A stretch of DNA of 64,000 nt from Candidatus Mycalebacterium zealandia. Lineage in GTDB: Bacteria; Desulfobacterota_D; UBA1144; Nemesobacterales; Mycalebacteriaceae. Below are positions 45,572 through 54,489 of this stretch, one piece after another; positions within the stretch are counted from its first letter, which is position 1, and every line of letters begins with the position of its first letter. The stretch is from positions 310,001 through 374,000 of the forward strand of contig CP046180.1 in NCBI GenBank assembly GCA_014075295.1, given 5' to 3'. The translations under genes and the position numbers were made by a program. The notes below the pieces were generated by a model that saw only the letters and a program-made list of their open reading frames with translations, searched no databases and was not told the DNA's origin.

Positions 45572-46275
45572 GCGTCATAGACCCCGCGCGGCATTTTGAC
45601 CGCGACAGGGCGGAGGGCTATGACCGCAGGGTGCGCTATCTGATTCCCGGCTACTCCGTTATTCACGAGTTGTCCAAATCTCTTCTTGAAAGTTGTCTGT
45701 CCGCGCGGGCGAAAATTCTTGTTGCCGGCGCCGGCACGGGAAATGAGGCGGTTTTCCTCGCCGAGGACAATCCCGATTGGGAAATCACCGGCTTTGACCC
45801 TGCTCCGGAGATGATAAAAATCGCCAGATTAAAGGTTAGCGAGAAAGGGCTCGGCGGACGAATTTCTCTGGTTGAGGGATTTGCACCGGATTTAAAAAGT
45901 AAGGCGCTTTTTGATGCGGCGACCGCGATACTGGTTATGCACTTTCTGCCCGATGACGGTTCAAAAGATCAATTCGCGCGCGAAATATCAAAACGGCTCA
46001 AGCCCGGAGCAAAGTTTATTCTCACCGATCTTGAAGGGGATACGAAGAGCGAAAACTTCCGGTTGCTTGTGTCAGCGTGGAAACGGCATCTGCTCCGCAT
46101 TGTGCAAGACCCCGAGAAGGTTGAGGAAACCTTTGAAAACATAATGAAAAACGTGAAGTTCCGCCCCGAAAGTAGAATCAGGGAAATACTTGAGAACGCA
46201 GGATTTGAGAAGATTGACAAGTTTTGCCAGAGCTGTCTGGCGGGTGGTTATATTGCGGTTAAATCCGCGGATTGA
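45568..46275 (+). CDS. Class I SAM-dependent methyltransferase
   Basis: A 235-residue methyltransferase with AKILVAGAGTGNEAVFLAE (motif I), ITGFDPAPEMIKIARLK (motif II) and DAATAILVMHFLPDDGSKDQF (motif III/IV). The FDRDRAEGYDRRVRYLIPGYSVIHEL start is a common lead in this group and superficially recalls CmoA. The substrate is unknown. TTG 45568 overlaps the acyl-CoA synthetase stop as TTGA, with GGGAGAG just upstream, so the two are coupled. Confidence 0.87.
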   Translation: MSVIDPARHFDRDRAEGYDRRVRYLIPGYSVIHELSKSLLESCLSARAKILVAGAGTGNEAVFLAEDNPDWEITGFDPAPEMIKIARLKVSEKGLGGRISLVEGFAPDLKSKALFDAATAILVMHFLPDDGSKDQFAREISKRLKPGAKFILTDLEGDTKSENFRLLVSAWKRHLLRIVQDPEKVEETFENIMKNVKFRPESRIREILENAGFEKIDKFCQSCLAGGYIAVKSAD

Positions 46276-46288
46276 GTATGATTCTCAA

Positions 46289-46765
46289 ATGAATTCTCTC
46301 GAACAAAAACTCAAAACAATGGGTTTTACATTGCCGCCCGCGCCCGCACCGGCGGGTTCGTATGTTCCGAGCACGCGTTCCGGCAACCTCATATTTGTTT
46401 CCGGGCAATTGCCGCTCAAAGACGGAAAACTGCTGTTTGAAGGGAAAGTTGGCGGTGGGGTTTCGGTTGAGCAGGCAAAAGAGTGCGCGCGCATTTGTGC
46501 GATAAACGCTCTGGCGGTTTTAAGCGTGAGCGACGGACTTGAAGCGGTGGAGCGGATAGTCAAGGTTACCGGATATGTCGCTTCGGTGGATGGATTTACC
46601 GGTCAGGCGGATGTTGTGAACGGCGCTTCTGATTTTTTCAGCGAGGTTTTCGGCAGAAAGGGCGGACATTCAAGGTCGGCGGTCGGCGTCTCCGAACTTC
46701 CTCTCGGCGCGCCCGTTGAGATTGAAGTGATAGCCGAAACTTCCGCGCCTGCGTCTTCAGAATGA
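46289..46765 (+). CDS. RidA/YjgF/UK114 family protein
   Basis: A 158-residue protein of the YjgF/YER057c/UK114 superfamily. It has LPPAPAPAGSYVPSTRSGNLIFVSGQLPLKDGKL, VEQAKECARICAINALAVL, ERIVKVTGYVAS and a late HSRSAVGVSELPLGAPVEIEVIAE with the conserved arginine. It is the longer bacterial branch rather than classical 130-residue RidA, so imine deaminase activity is plausible but not certain. ATG 46289 follows the methyltransferase by 13 bases; the next gene overlaps it by four bases. Confidence 0.9.
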   Translation: MNSLEQKLKTMGFTLPPAPAPAGSYVPSTRSGNLIFVSGQLPLKDGKLLFEGKVGGGVSVEQAKECARICAINALAVLSVSDGLEAVERIVKVTGYVASVDGFTGQADVVNGASDFFSEVFGRKGGHSRSAVGVSELPLGAPVEIEVIAETSAPASSE

Positions 46766-47568
46766 AAAGAAAAATTTCCCTCTGGACTGACTGCCTTGCC
46801 GGTTCGGTTGAATCCGCGCAAATTGAAGATTTCTTGAAAAGCAGGTTGGGCGGCTTCGGTTTTGAGACACAGATGCGCGGCGAGTTGTTTGAGCAACTTT
46901 CCGAAGACCGCCGGAGGGACTTTGCGCTTTTTCTCGCGTCCATACGGATAAAGGATTTTGAAACACCGCTTGAAAGCCCGGCCGTTTGCCCGAGCGCCGA
47001 GAGCGAACTTGAGTTTTCAAAACTCCGGTCGCGCAAGACCGATTCCGATTGTGTCTATGAAGGTTTTTGGTTTCAGAGAAAACTTCACTCCGAAATTGCC
47101 CGTTTGCGTTCTCTGGACGCCGTGGCCAACCTTGTTTTTACGGGTCGGCTTTTGTGCACATGGGAACAAAGGCGTTACCACGCGCGGGTGGTTTTAATGG
47201 GTGCGGATGCGGGCACTGCACAGGTCATTTCGTCCGCAGGTGTTGTTGAGGGTCCGTCAAAACCGCCTGATTACTACTGGGCGAAAGGACGTCTTTTTCA
47301 GCAGGGATTCGCTCAAGACAGGAAAAATGAGACGCTCGCGGCTCTTGATGAAACATTTAAGGGCAAGTTCATCAAACCATCAGACCCTCTGATGGGACGG
47401 GTGGTAGCAGCTTACGGGCTGCAACCGCTTATGTATGTTATTGCGGGGAAACGGTTTTGTGAAAATCCCGATTGCTGCCTTTTTAATTCGCACCGGCAGT
47501 CCGAGGTTCTGAACGCTCAGAAAAAAGGCGGGGTTTGTCCGCAGTGCGCTGTTGTGCTTGCGCCGTAG
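46762..47568 (+). CDS. Conserved uncharacterised protein with C-terminal paired cysteines (DUF6775-like)
   Basis: A 268-residue protein overlapping the RidA-like gene by ATGA. It contains a central conserved-looking block, VFTGRLLCTWEQRRYHARVVLMG then SSAGVVEGPSKPPDYYWAK, and a C-terminal LMYVIAGKRFCENPDCCLFNSHRQSEVLNAQ ending in CPQC. The CxxxxCC and CPQC pairs look like a metal site. From memory the layout fits the DUF6775 group (putative metallopeptidases); I am not sure of that name. No function is assigned. It ends five bases from convergent thi4. Confidence 0.75.
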   Translation: MKRKISLWTDCLAGSVESAQIEDFLKSRLGGFGFETQMRGELFEQLSEDRRRDFALFLASIRIKDFETPLESPAVCPSAESELEFSKLRSRKTDSDCVYEGFWFQRKLHSEIARLRSLDAVANLVFTGRLLCTWEQRRYHARVVLMGADAGTAQVISSAGVVEGPSKPPDYYWAKGRLFQQGFAQDRKNETLAALDETFKGKFIKPSDPLMGRVVAAYGLQPLMYVIAGKRFCENPDCCLFNSHRQSEVLNAQKKGGVCPQCAVVLAP

Positions 47569-47573
47569 CGGTT

Positions 47574-48392
47574 TCAGGATTCCATTTTTTTCAGGGTTTC
47601 GATCGCCACTCGCGCGGCTTTCTTTCCCGAAAGGAGCATGCCTCCGAAGGTGGGTCCCATTCTCGGCAGTCCGTATGCGGTGTTTACGGACATTCCGCAC
47701 GCTATCAAACCCGGATGGACTTCGCCCGTGTATTCAACGAGCGCGTCTTCGGCTTTTTCAACCCACATTGACCCGTGTCCGGGAAGTTTTTTGTAAAGTC
47801 CCTGCTGGGAAAGACGCGAGATGGCATATGCGTCATGCCCGGTTGCGTCTATGACGAGTTTTGACTCTATCGCTATGGGGTCGAGGCAGGTGATTTCTTT
47901 TGGCACATTTACTATCGGAGTCCAGTTGATGACGATTCCCGCGACCCGGCCGTTCTCTCTCAGAACAAGGTCGTCAAACATCGTCATGTTTCTAATCGTG
48001 GCTCCGGCTTCGCAAGTCATTGAGATGAGTTTTGAGCAGGCGTAAGGGGCGTCCACAATGTAATGCCCTTCGGAAATCTCTTCGTAGGGAACCTCTATTT
48101 CGTCCAGAACAGTTTGCCCCGGCGCACGCACGCTCGCTTTGTTCATAAGGTATCCGCCTATCCAGAATCCACCGCCGAGTGAGTTCAGACGCTCAACGAG
48201 CAGAACTTTGTATTTGGCAAGCGCAATGTCTTTGGCCGCCACAAGACCGCTGGGCCCCGCGCCGATGACAATCACATCGCTCTCGGTGTGCTCAAGAAAT
48301 TCGCGGGCGAATCCTTCAACAATTCCCCGTGTAACCTCTTTCTCTCCAACCGGAGCGAATTTCACTTTTCCGTTTTCGCCGTTCTCACCCAT
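47574..48392 (-). CDS. thi4: Thi4-type adenosine diphosphate thiazole synthase
   Basis: A 272-residue FAD/NAD-fold protein that makes the thiazole half of thiamine from NAD and glycine. It has DVIVIGAGPSGLVAAKDIAL, ERLNSLGGGFWIGGYLMNKASVRAP, ATGHDAYAISRL and PRMGPTFGGMLLSGKKAA, all Thi4 signatures. The sulfur-donor position reads TCLDP (Cys near 169), as in yeast-type suicide enzymes, where many archaeal forms have His. ATG 48392 follows GGAGG; upstream in-frame starts lie inside rplI. It follows rplI by one base and is probably co-transcribed with rpsF-rpsR-rplI. Confidence 0.93.
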   Translation of the reverse strand: MGENGENGKVKFAPVGEKEVTRGIVEGFAREFLEHTESDVIVIGAGPSGLVAAKDIALAKYKVLLVERLNSLGGGFWIGGYLMNKASVRAPGQTVLDEIEVPYEEISEGHYIVDAPYACSKLISMTCEAGATIRNMTMFDDLVLRENGRVAGIVINWTPIVNVPKEITCLDPIAIESKLVIDATGHDAYAISRLSQQGLYKKLPGHGSMWVEKAEDALVEYTGEVHPGLIACGMSVNTAYGLPRMGPTFGGMLLSGKKAARVAIETLKKMES

Positions 48393-48393
48393 T

Positions 48394-49134
48394 TTACGCC
48401 TCCTCTTTGCTTTCTTCATCGGCAGACGGTGTTTCTTCCGACCCGTCGGTGTCGGGAAGCGACATATCAACTTTTTCAAAACCGTCCAGTTTTACCGAGG
48501 TGTCGCCGTCTGTTAGTGTTTGTTCCTCAACTTTTTCCGTTTCTTCGCCCTGCGGCTCTTCACTTTGTTCTTCTTCGCTTTGTGCTTCCGGAGCCTGCTC
48601 AGTTTCGGTTTGCATGGCGTCCTGCTCTTCGGTGTTTTGCGTTTCTTCCATCTCCGCGACTTGCGCTGCCGCGAGAGCTTCTTCGTCTTGCTCAGCCGTA
48701 ATTTGCACAATTACGGATGCTTTTATGTGCGCCTTGATTCTGATGGGCACTTCAAACCTGCCGATGGATTTTATGTTTTTTTCAAGCAGTATGTTTCGTT
48801 TCTCAATCTCAAGACCATGCCGTTCTTTCAGGACTTCGGCGATGGTATGAACACTTACCGAGCCGAACATCTTTTCGCCGTCGCTGAGTTTTGACTCTAT
48901 CTCTATGACGGTTCCGTTAATTTTGTCCGCGACCGTCTGCGCTTCCGCAATTGTTTTTTCGCGCTTTTCTTTCAGCACTTCAAGTTTCTTACGCCAGTCG
49001 CGCAAGCTTACTTCAGTTGCCTTTATGGCGAGTTTGCGGGGAATTAGATAGTTTCTTGCGAGACCGTTTTTGACGGTCTTAACCTCTCCCGCAAGGCCGA
49101 TGTCGTCTATGTCCGATGTCAGTATGATTTTCAT
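48394..49134 (-). CDS. rplI: Ribosomal protein L9 with a long acidic C-terminal tail
   Basis: Residues 1-150 are a complete L9: MKIILTSDIDDIGLAGEVKTVKNGLARNYLIPRKLAIKAT, the long connecting helix, then FGSVSVHTIAEVL and the C-terminal domain ending VPIRIKAHIKASVIVQI. About 95 further residues are very rich in E, Q, D, S and T (for example EEEQSEEPQGEETEKVEEQ) and look disordered. Normal L9 is about 150 residues. No second domain is recognisable. The gene lies 11 bases downstream of rpsR. Confidence 0.93.
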   Translation of the reverse strand: MKIILTSDIDDIGLAGEVKTVKNGLARNYLIPRKLAIKATEVSLRDWRKKLEVLKEKREKTIAEAQTVADKINGTVIEIESKLSDGEKMFGSVSVHTIAEVLKERHGLEIEKRNILLEKNIKSIGRFEVPIRIKAHIKASVIVQITAEQDEEALAAAQVAEMEETQNTEEQDAMQTETEQAPEAQSEEEQSEEPQGEETEKVEEQTLTDGDTSVKLDGFEKVDMSLPDTDGSEETPSADEESKEEA

Positions 49135-49145
49135 TTCCCGTTCCT

Positions 49146-49388
49146 CTACTTGTGAAGTGTGGTGTATGGAATGAGCGCCATAAACCGCGCCCGTTTAATC
49201 GCGGTTGCCACTCTTCTCTGCTCCTTGGCGTTCAAACCGGTTCCCCGTCTGGAGATAATTTTTTTCCTTTCCGTGGTGAACTGCGAAAGAAGTTCCGTGT
49301 CTTTGTAGTCAATCCTTTTGCCTTCTTTGGCAAGATTGCGGACTTTCTTTCCTCTTTTTCTGTTATGCCGTCTCTGCTGACCCCTCAT
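49146..49388 (-). CDS. rpsR: Ribosomal protein S18
   Basis: An 80-residue S18 with [51 protein letters not shown], the standard core, and a basic N-terminus. It lacks cysteines, so it is the zinc-free form. It overlaps rpsF by four bases (49385-49388) and binds the platform of the small subunit together with S6. Confidence 0.97.
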   Translation of the reverse strand: MRGQQRRHNRKRGKKVRNLAKEGKRIDYKDTELLSQFTTERKKIISRRGTGLNAKEQRRVATAIKRARFMALIPYTTLHK

Positions 49389-49915
49389 TGTTTTTCCTCT
49401 CCTTTATTGTTCACGCCCTCCGTTTTGGTTTCCGGTGATCCGGCTTGTTTGGTTTTTTCATTCCGTGTGGCGGAATCCGGCGCCTTGAACTCTTGCGTTT
49501 CTGAGTTGGAACCTGTGCCGCTTGTGTGCCGTTCCTTGCGCTGTTCGCTACGGGGAGTTTCTTTTTTAGGCTCCTCTGCGGGAGGTTTTTCCGGCTCTTT
49601 GCCGTGCGCTTGATACTCGTCCACGGAAACCGTCATAAATCTCATCACTTCGCTTTTGTGAAAACCCAGATGTTTCTCAATTGCCGAGACAACACCGGGA
49701 AGCGCTTTGTATGTGAGAATATGGTACGTGCCACGCCTGTAGCCGTTTATTTCATAGGCCAGGTCGCGCTCGTCCCATTTTTCGTCTTTAATGGTTTCCC
49801 CTTTGTTATCTTTCAATGCGCCGGCAATCTTTTCCTGAATTGTCGATAGCTCGGCGCCATCCAAATCGGGACGCACCAGATAAAGGGTTTCGTAAAAATT
49901 AAATCTGTCGGTCAA
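49385..49915 (-). CDS. rpsF: Ribosomal protein S6 with an extended charged C-terminus
   Basis: The first 100 residues are S6: [76 protein letters not shown]. About 70 more residues ([18 protein letters not shown] and on) are polar, proline- and charge-rich and probably disordered; ordinary S6 ends near residue 95-135. It is the first gene of rpsF-rpsR-rplI-thi4, with a strong promoter and structured leader upstream. ATG 49915 follows a GGAGGAAG sequence. Confidence 0.95.
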   Translation of the reverse strand: MTDRFNFYETLYLVRPDLDGAELSTIQEKIAGALKDNKGETIKDEKWDERDLAYEINGYRRGTYHILTYKALPGVVSAIEKHLGFHKSEVMRFMTVSVDEYQAHGKEPEKPPAEEPKKETPRSEQRKERHTSGTGSNSETQEFKAPDSATRNEKTKQAGSPETKTEGVNNKGEEKQ

Positions 49916-49936
49916 CTTCTTCCTCCTGCTTCGGTC

Positions 49937-49977
49937 TTGCGCCCGCGCCGCTCACCATTCCGCACGGGAACAGGCAA
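49937..49977 (-). promoter_or_regulatory. Structured 5' leader of rpsF, candidate S6:S18 autoregulatory site
   Basis: In the transcript, TTGC and GCAA close a stem with a five-base bulge on one side, stacked on CCCGTGC/GCGCGGG (seven pairs) with a loop of about 13 bases containing GGAATGGTGAGC. It lies between the promoter and the rpsF ribosome-binding site. S6:S18 complexes are known to repress their own operon through such leaders. Whether this matches the known motif is not proven. Confidence 0.45.
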
Positions 49978-49995
49978 GAAAGTGCCTTGGCTCGT

Positions 49996-50024
49996 ATTAT
50001 ATAACACACAAACCGTTTATTCAA
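49996..50024 (-). promoter_or_regulatory. Strong sigma-70-type promoter of the rpsF operon
   Basis: Read on the minus strand, TTGAAT (50024-50019) and TATAAT (50001-49996) are exactly 17 bases apart, about 85 bases before rpsF. It lies in the only long gap (about 130 bases) between hppA and rpsF. Confidence 0.75.
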
Positions 50025-50046
50025 AATCTCTTCTGAATCTCTATTC

Positions 50047-52125
50047 TCAAAGCATCAGGGGAGCAACAACAAGCGAAACTATGGACATAAGTTTGATGAG
50101 AATGTTCATTGCCGGTCCGGAAGTGTCTTTAAACGGATCTCCGATTGTGTCTCCCACAACGGCGGCTTTATGTGCTTCAGAACCCTTGCCCCCGAGGTTT
50201 CCTTCCTCTATGTATTTTTTCGCGTTGTCCCACGCGCCACCCGAATTAGCCATAAGCAGAGCGAGCATAACGCCTGTTACCACCGCGCCCGCGAGAAAGC
50301 CGCCGAGCGCTTCCTTGCCGAGCAATAACCCTATCGCGATTGGCGCGACAACGGCGACTATGCTTGGCGCGACCATTTCGCGCAGGGAAGCGTCCGTGCT
50401 GATACTTACGCAGGTTGAGTAATCCGGTTTTGTTTCACCCTCAAGGATTCCCTTTATTTCCCTGAACTGTCTTCTCACTTCCTCAACCATCTTCTGCGCT
50501 GACCGTCCGACCGCGCCCATTGTGAGAGCGCCGATTAAAAACGGCATTGTTCCGCCAACCAGCATTCCAATCACGACTTTGGGCTGTGAGATGTCTATGG
50601 ATGAAAGCCCGACCGCATTTACGTAAGCCGCGAAAAGCGCGAGAGCGGAAAGCGCCGCCGACCCGATTGCAAAACCTTTGCCAATCGCGGCGGTTGTGTT
50701 TCCGAGAGAATCAAGTTTGTCCGTGATTTTTCTCACATCATCTCCGAGACCGCTCATTTCCGCTATTCCGCCCGCGTTGTCCGCGACCGGGCCGTAGGCG
50801 TCAACTGACATCGTCATTCCGATTGTGGCAAGCATGCTGACCGCCGCTATGCCGATTCCGTAAAGCCCCGCGCAGTAATAAGAGGTTCCTATGGCGACCG
50901 CTATTGTAACGACCGGAGCCGCCACGCTGTACATTCCGACCGCGAGCCCCTCAATGATGTTTGTCGCCACTCCCGTTTCGGACGCTTCGGCGATTCTTTT
51001 CACCGGGTCCGCGGATGTGTAATACTCCGTTATGCGTCCTATTAAAACGCCTGAGAACAGACCCGTAACGGAAGCGAGAAAAATTCCAATTGCGCTGATT
51101 GACACAACCACGCCCGCGTCGCTGAAACCGTAGAGACCGTTTCTGTCCAAAGCGGAGCCGTCCGCAAGAAACAGCAGAGCCACGAGAGACAGCCCTATAT
51201 ACACAACGCCCGCTATGATGGTTGACCACCGTAGCACGAGTTGCGGTTCATGGTTTTTCAGCCACCCGACTGATTGCGCCCCGATGAGCGATGACATGCT
51301 TCCAAGAAGTATCAAACCGAGCGGAATGGACATAAAAATCGAAGTGTTAACAGTCGCGCCGTTTTGAGATACAAAAGTCGCGGATGCCGCGATTACCACG
51401 GTTGCTATTACCGCGCCTACATAGGACTCAAACAGGTCGGCTCCCATTCCCGCGACATCTCCCACGTTGTCTCCCACATTGTCCGCGATTGTCGCTGGAT
51501 TTCTGGGGTCGTCTTCGGGAATGCCTGCTTCAACTTTTCCGACAAGGTCGGCTCCCACGTCCGCCGCCTTTGTGTAGATTCCGCCGCCGATTCTGGCAAA
51601 GAGCGCGACCGTGCTGGCGCCCATGGCGAAACCGCCTATGACTTCAGCAAAAACGCTGTTATCTTCGCCGGAAAGAACGATGAAAGTAATCGCGAGCCCT
51701 AAAAGACCGAGTCCCGCAACCGAAAGCCCCATAACATTTCCGCCTTTAAAGGCGGCTTCAAGTGCTTTGCCCTGACCGCTACTTGCCGCCGCTTGCGCCG
51801 TTCTCACATTGGCTTTAGTGGCGGATTTCATTCCGAAAAATCCGGCAAGCACCGAACATGCCGCTCCGCCCACATACGCGACACCCGTTTGCCAGCCTAT
51901 CGCGTAGGTTAAAAAAGCGAAGACCGCGGTCGCGAATATGAAAATAATTCTGTATTCCCTTTTAAGGAAAACCATTGCCCCATCGTGAATGGCTTCGGAT
52001 ATTTCCTTCATTTTGTCGTTTCCGACAGGCAGAGCTTTCAGCCCTCTGTAAACAAAATATGCGTAGAGCAGAACAAGCGCTCCGACAACTGTTCCGGCAA
52101 TTCCCGCCGTGTTGACATCAAACAT
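50047..52125 (-). CDS. hppA: Membrane pyrophosphatase (K+-dependent type)
   Basis: A 692-residue, roughly 16-helix ion-pumping pyrophosphatase that couples PPi hydrolysis to H+ or Na+ export. The catalytic and binding loops are present: [56 protein letters not shown] and [23 protein letters not shown]. At the K+-selectivity position it reads [10 protein letters not shown] (Ala, not Lys), the K+-dependent class. GGAGG precedes ATG 52125. It follows pth by 40 bases and may be read through from prs. Confidence 0.95.
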   Translation of the reverse strand: MFDVNTAGIAGTVVGALVLLYAYFVYRGLKALPVGNDKMKEISEAIHDGAMVFLKREYRIIFIFATAVFAFLTYAIGWQTGVAYVGGAACSVLAGFFGMKSATKANVRTAQAAASSGQGKALEAAFKGGNVMGLSVAGLGLLGLAITFIVLSGEDNSVFAEVIGGFAMGASTVALFARIGGGIYTKAADVGADLVGKVEAGIPEDDPRNPATIADNVGDNVGDVAGMGADLFESYVGAVIATVVIAASATFVSQNGATVNTSIFMSIPLGLILLGSMSSLIGAQSVGWLKNHEPQLVLRWSTIIAGVVYIGLSLVALLFLADGSALDRNGLYGFSDAGVVVSISAIGIFLASVTGLFSGVLIGRITEYYTSADPVKRIAEASETGVATNIIEGLAVGMYSVAAPVVTIAVAIGTSYYCAGLYGIGIAAVSMLATIGMTMSVDAYGPVADNAGGIAEMSGLGDDVRKITDKLDSLGNTTAAIGKGFAIGSAALSALALFAAYVNAVGLSSIDISQPKVVIGMLVGGTMPFLIGALTMGAVGRSAQKMVEEVRRQFREIKGILEGETKPDYSTCVSISTDASLREMVAPSIVAVVAPIAIGLLLGKEALGGFLAGAVVTGVMLALLMANSGGAWDNAKKYIEEGNLGGKGSEAHKAAVVGDTIGDPFKDTSGPAMNILIKLMSIVSLVVAPLML

Positions 52126-52165
52126 TTTTATTCCTCCGTTGATTTGGTGTTTTTTTCAAAAATTT

Positions 52166-52729
52166 TCAGTCCCGATTGTATTTGTTCATCGCGCTTTCCA
52201 CGCCTTCAGCAGCTATTTCGCAAGCCGCATCCGCCGCTTTTCCCACTGAATCCTTAATTGCACCGAACTCTTCTTCCGTGAAATTTTCAAGAACATGGTC
52301 TGCGGTTTCCCTGCCGATTGCTGATTTTCCGACCCCAATTCTAATCCTTGTAAACTCGCTTCCAACGCTTTCAATTACCGATTTTATTCCGTTATGCCCC
52401 GCGCTGCCGCCACCCAATTTTACTTGAACGCGTCCGACGGGCAAGTCAATCTCATCATGCACGACCACAAGGTTTGTTTTTTCAATGTTGTGAAAGTTCA
52501 TTATCCCTCTGACGGGGTCTCCGCTGTTGTTCATGTAGTTTTCGGGCTTGAACAGAATAAGTTTTATGTCTCCGTGGAAACCGCTTCCGCAACTTCCTCT
52601 GAAATCGTTTTTTGAAATCTCAATTCCGATTTTTTCCGCGACCTTTTCAACCGCCATAAAACCGACATTGTGTCTGTTGCGGCTGTAACGCAATCCGGGA
52701 TTGCCTAGACCAACGATGATAAAAGCCAC
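52166..52729 (-). CDS. pth: Peptidyl-tRNA hydrolase
   Basis: Pth releases tRNA from stalled peptidyl-tRNA. The sequence has FIIVGLGNPGLRYSRNRHNVGF (catalytic His in NRHN), KPENYMNNSGDPV, VVHDEIDLPVGRVQVKLGGGSAGHNGIKSV and the closing segment typical of the family. I start at GTG 52729 because GGAGAGG sits six bases before it; an earlier in-frame ATG falls in rplY. The rplY-pth order is common. Length is 187 residues. Confidence 0.95.
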   Translation of the reverse strand: MAFIIVGLGNPGLRYSRNRHNVGFMAVEKVAEKIGIEISKNDFRGSCGSGFHGDIKLILFKPENYMNNSGDPVRGIMNFHNIEKTNLVVVHDEIDLPVGRVQVKLGGGSAGHNGIKSVIESVGSEFTRIRIGVGKSAIGRETADHVLENFTEEEFGAIKDSVGKAADAACEIAAEGVESAMNKYNRD

Positions 52730-52745
52730 CGTGCGCCTCTCCGGC

Positions 52746-53441
52746 CTATTCCTTTTCACCACCTTCTTCTGGCGTCTTCTCCGTTTCTTCCTCCGCGCCT
52801 TCTTCAGTCGCCTTCACTTCTCCATCAACTGCTTCCGCATGCTCGTCGGTGGGTGCGGTCGCGGCTTCGGAGATTGCAGCTCTGGGCGCGATTACCATAA
52901 CAACGGGGTCTTTGGGGTTGTTCAGAATCTCAAGCCCCTCGGCGAAATTCAGGTCTCTCACGTACAGAGACCCTCCTATTTCAAGTTCGGTGATGTCCAC
53001 TTCAATTCTGCTCGGTATATTTTCGGGCAGGCATTTGATTTTGAAAAACCTTTGAAGCGGCTCAAGTATTCCGCCGTCCTTAATTCCCTGCGATTTGCCG
53101 ACAAATTCCATTGGAACGTCAACTCTGATGCTTCTGTTCGGGTCTATGGACTGAAAATCAAGGTGTTTCGGTTTGCCCGTCATTGGGTCTTTATGCACGT
53201 CTTTGAGAATTGACAGAGCGGGGTTAACGTCCGAGTTCTCAATTTTGATTTCAAGCAAGGTATTTCTCTCAAGGTTGGTAGCGAGTGCTTTTTTCAAATT
53301 CTCGTGCGCTACCTCAATGTTGACCGGATCAATTCCGCTTCCGTAGATAACCGCCGGAATCATTTTGTCTTTTCTGACTTTTGAGACTCCGATTTTTCCG
53401 GTTCGCTCTCTTTTTTTGACTGTTAAACTGCTTTTTTCCAT
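52746..53441 (-). CDS. rplY: Ribosomal protein L25 (CTC type)
   Basis: A 231-residue general-stress-type L25. The N-terminal L25 domain runs MEKSSLTVKKRERTGKIGVSKVRKDKMIPAVIYGSG to HLDFQSIDPNRSIRVDVPMEFVG; the C-terminal TL5/CTC domain follows (GGILEPLQRFFKIKCLPENIPSRIEVDITELEIG, then SLYVRDL). The last 40 residues are an acidic Glu/Ala-rich tail, common in CTC proteins. It binds 5S rRNA. ATG 53441 has AGAGGA upstream; a start at 53486 would overlap prs. Confidence 0.95.
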   Translation of the reverse strand: MEKSSLTVKKRERTGKIGVSKVRKDKMIPAVIYGSGIDPVNIEVAHENLKKALATNLERNTLLEIKIENSDVNPALSILKDVHKDPMTGKPKHLDFQSIDPNRSIRVDVPMEFVGKSQGIKDGGILEPLQRFFKIKCLPENIPSRIEVDITELEIGGSLYVRDLNFAEGLEILNNPKDPVVMVIAPRAAISEAATAPTDEHAEAVDGEVKATEEGAEEETEKTPEEGGEKE

Positions 53442-53482
53442 TCTCTGTTTTTCCTCTGAAATCAGGCCTTGAGCGGACAAAA

Positions 53483-54436
53483 TCAATTGAAAAGAGGGCT
53501 TATGGATTCACCTTTCGCCACTCTGCGAATTGATTCTCCTATCAACTCAGCCATGCATAAGACGGTCAGTCTATCACACTTTTTCACTTTTTCTTCCTGC
53601 GCGATTGTGTTTGTTATCACAACTTCTTCGAAGCGCGAAGCGTTGATTCTTTCAATCGCCGGGCCCGAAAGAATGCCGTGCGTGCAGCACAACGAAACAC
53701 TGCTCGCGCCTTCTTTCATAAGAACTTCGGCGGCTTGAGTGGCTGTTCCGGCAGTGTCAACCATGTCGTCAATTATTATCGCGTGCCTGTCTTTAACGTC
53801 TCCGATTATGTAATCAATGTCCGCCACGTTCGGGGCGGTTCTTCTTTTTGTGGTCATCGCGATTTCAAGACCCATTTTGTCGGCGTAGAACCGCGCGCGC
53901 TCCATTCCGCCGGCGTCCGGCGAAACAACAATGGCGTTCTGCCCGTCATATTTTTTGTTCAGGTAGTCAATTATCACGGGAGACGCATAAAGGTGGTCAA
54001 CCGGAACGTCAAAAAAGCCCTGTATCTGTCCCGCGTGCAGGTCAATGGTCATCACGCGCTTCACACCGGCGTTGACGATTGTGTCGGCAATCAGTTTCGC
54101 CGAAATAGGTCCGCGCGGTTTTACCTTTCTGTCCTGCCGTGAATAGCCGTAATATGGCATCACGGCGGTAATTGAAGAGGCGGACGCGCGTTTGAGAGCG
54201 TCTGTAATTATCAGGAGTTCCATCAGGTTTTCATTGACGGGCGGGCAGGTGGACTGAATCACAAAAACATTCGCCCCGCGCACACTTTCAACAATCTCCG
54301 CGTAGATTTCGCCGTCGCTGAATCTGTGCAGATTAACCTGCCCCGGTTTGACGCCGATTTTTTCGCACACCGACTCAAAAAGCGGAGCATTGGAACTTCC
54401 GCTGAACACCTTTACCGTTTCATCTAAACCGGGCAC
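53483..54436 (-). CDS. prs: Ribose-phosphate pyrophosphokinase
   Basis: Prs makes PRPP from ribose-5-phosphate and ATP. The 317-residue protein has KVFSGSSNAPLFESV, RFSDGEIYAEIVESVRGANVFVIQST, YYGYSRQDRKVKPRGPISAKLIADTI, DLHAGQIQGFFDVPVDHL and the PRPP loop IIDDMVDTAGTATQAAEVL. GTG 54436 follows AGAGG. The leader holds a hairpin with a U tract directly after the promoter. rplY, pth and hppA follow on the same strand. Confidence 0.97.
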   Translation of the reverse strand: MPGLDETVKVFSGSSNAPLFESVCEKIGVKPGQVNLHRFSDGEIYAEIVESVRGANVFVIQSTCPPVNENLMELLIITDALKRASASSITAVMPYYGYSRQDRKVKPRGPISAKLIADTIVNAGVKRVMTIDLHAGQIQGFFDVPVDHLYASPVIIDYLNKKYDGQNAIVVSPDAGGMERARFYADKMGLEIAMTTKRRTAPNVADIDYIIGDVKDRHAIIIDDMVDTAGTATQAAEVLMKEGASSVSLCCTHGILSGPAIERINASRFEEVVITNTIAQEEKVKKCDRLTVLCMAELIGESIRRVAKGESISPLFN

Positions 54437-54458
54437 TTAAAAAACCTCTCAAAGCCAC

Positions 54459-54484
54459 AAAAAACCCGCCGAAAAGGCAGGGTT
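54459..54484 (-). terminator. Terminator-like hairpin in the prs leader
   Basis: In the transcript, AACCCTGCC and GGCGGGTT form a stem with one bulged base around a TTTTC loop, followed by six T. It starts within a few bases of the predicted prs transcription start and about 25 bases before the GTG. It may be an attenuator, or only the end of transcripts from the upstream small membrane gene. Confidence 0.6.
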
Positions 54485-54489
54485 AAGTA

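Noticed and set aside
45568-46275. Methyltransferase as BioC
   Set aside because: It is far from the biotin genes and sits in a different operon; motifs are generic for class I enzymes.
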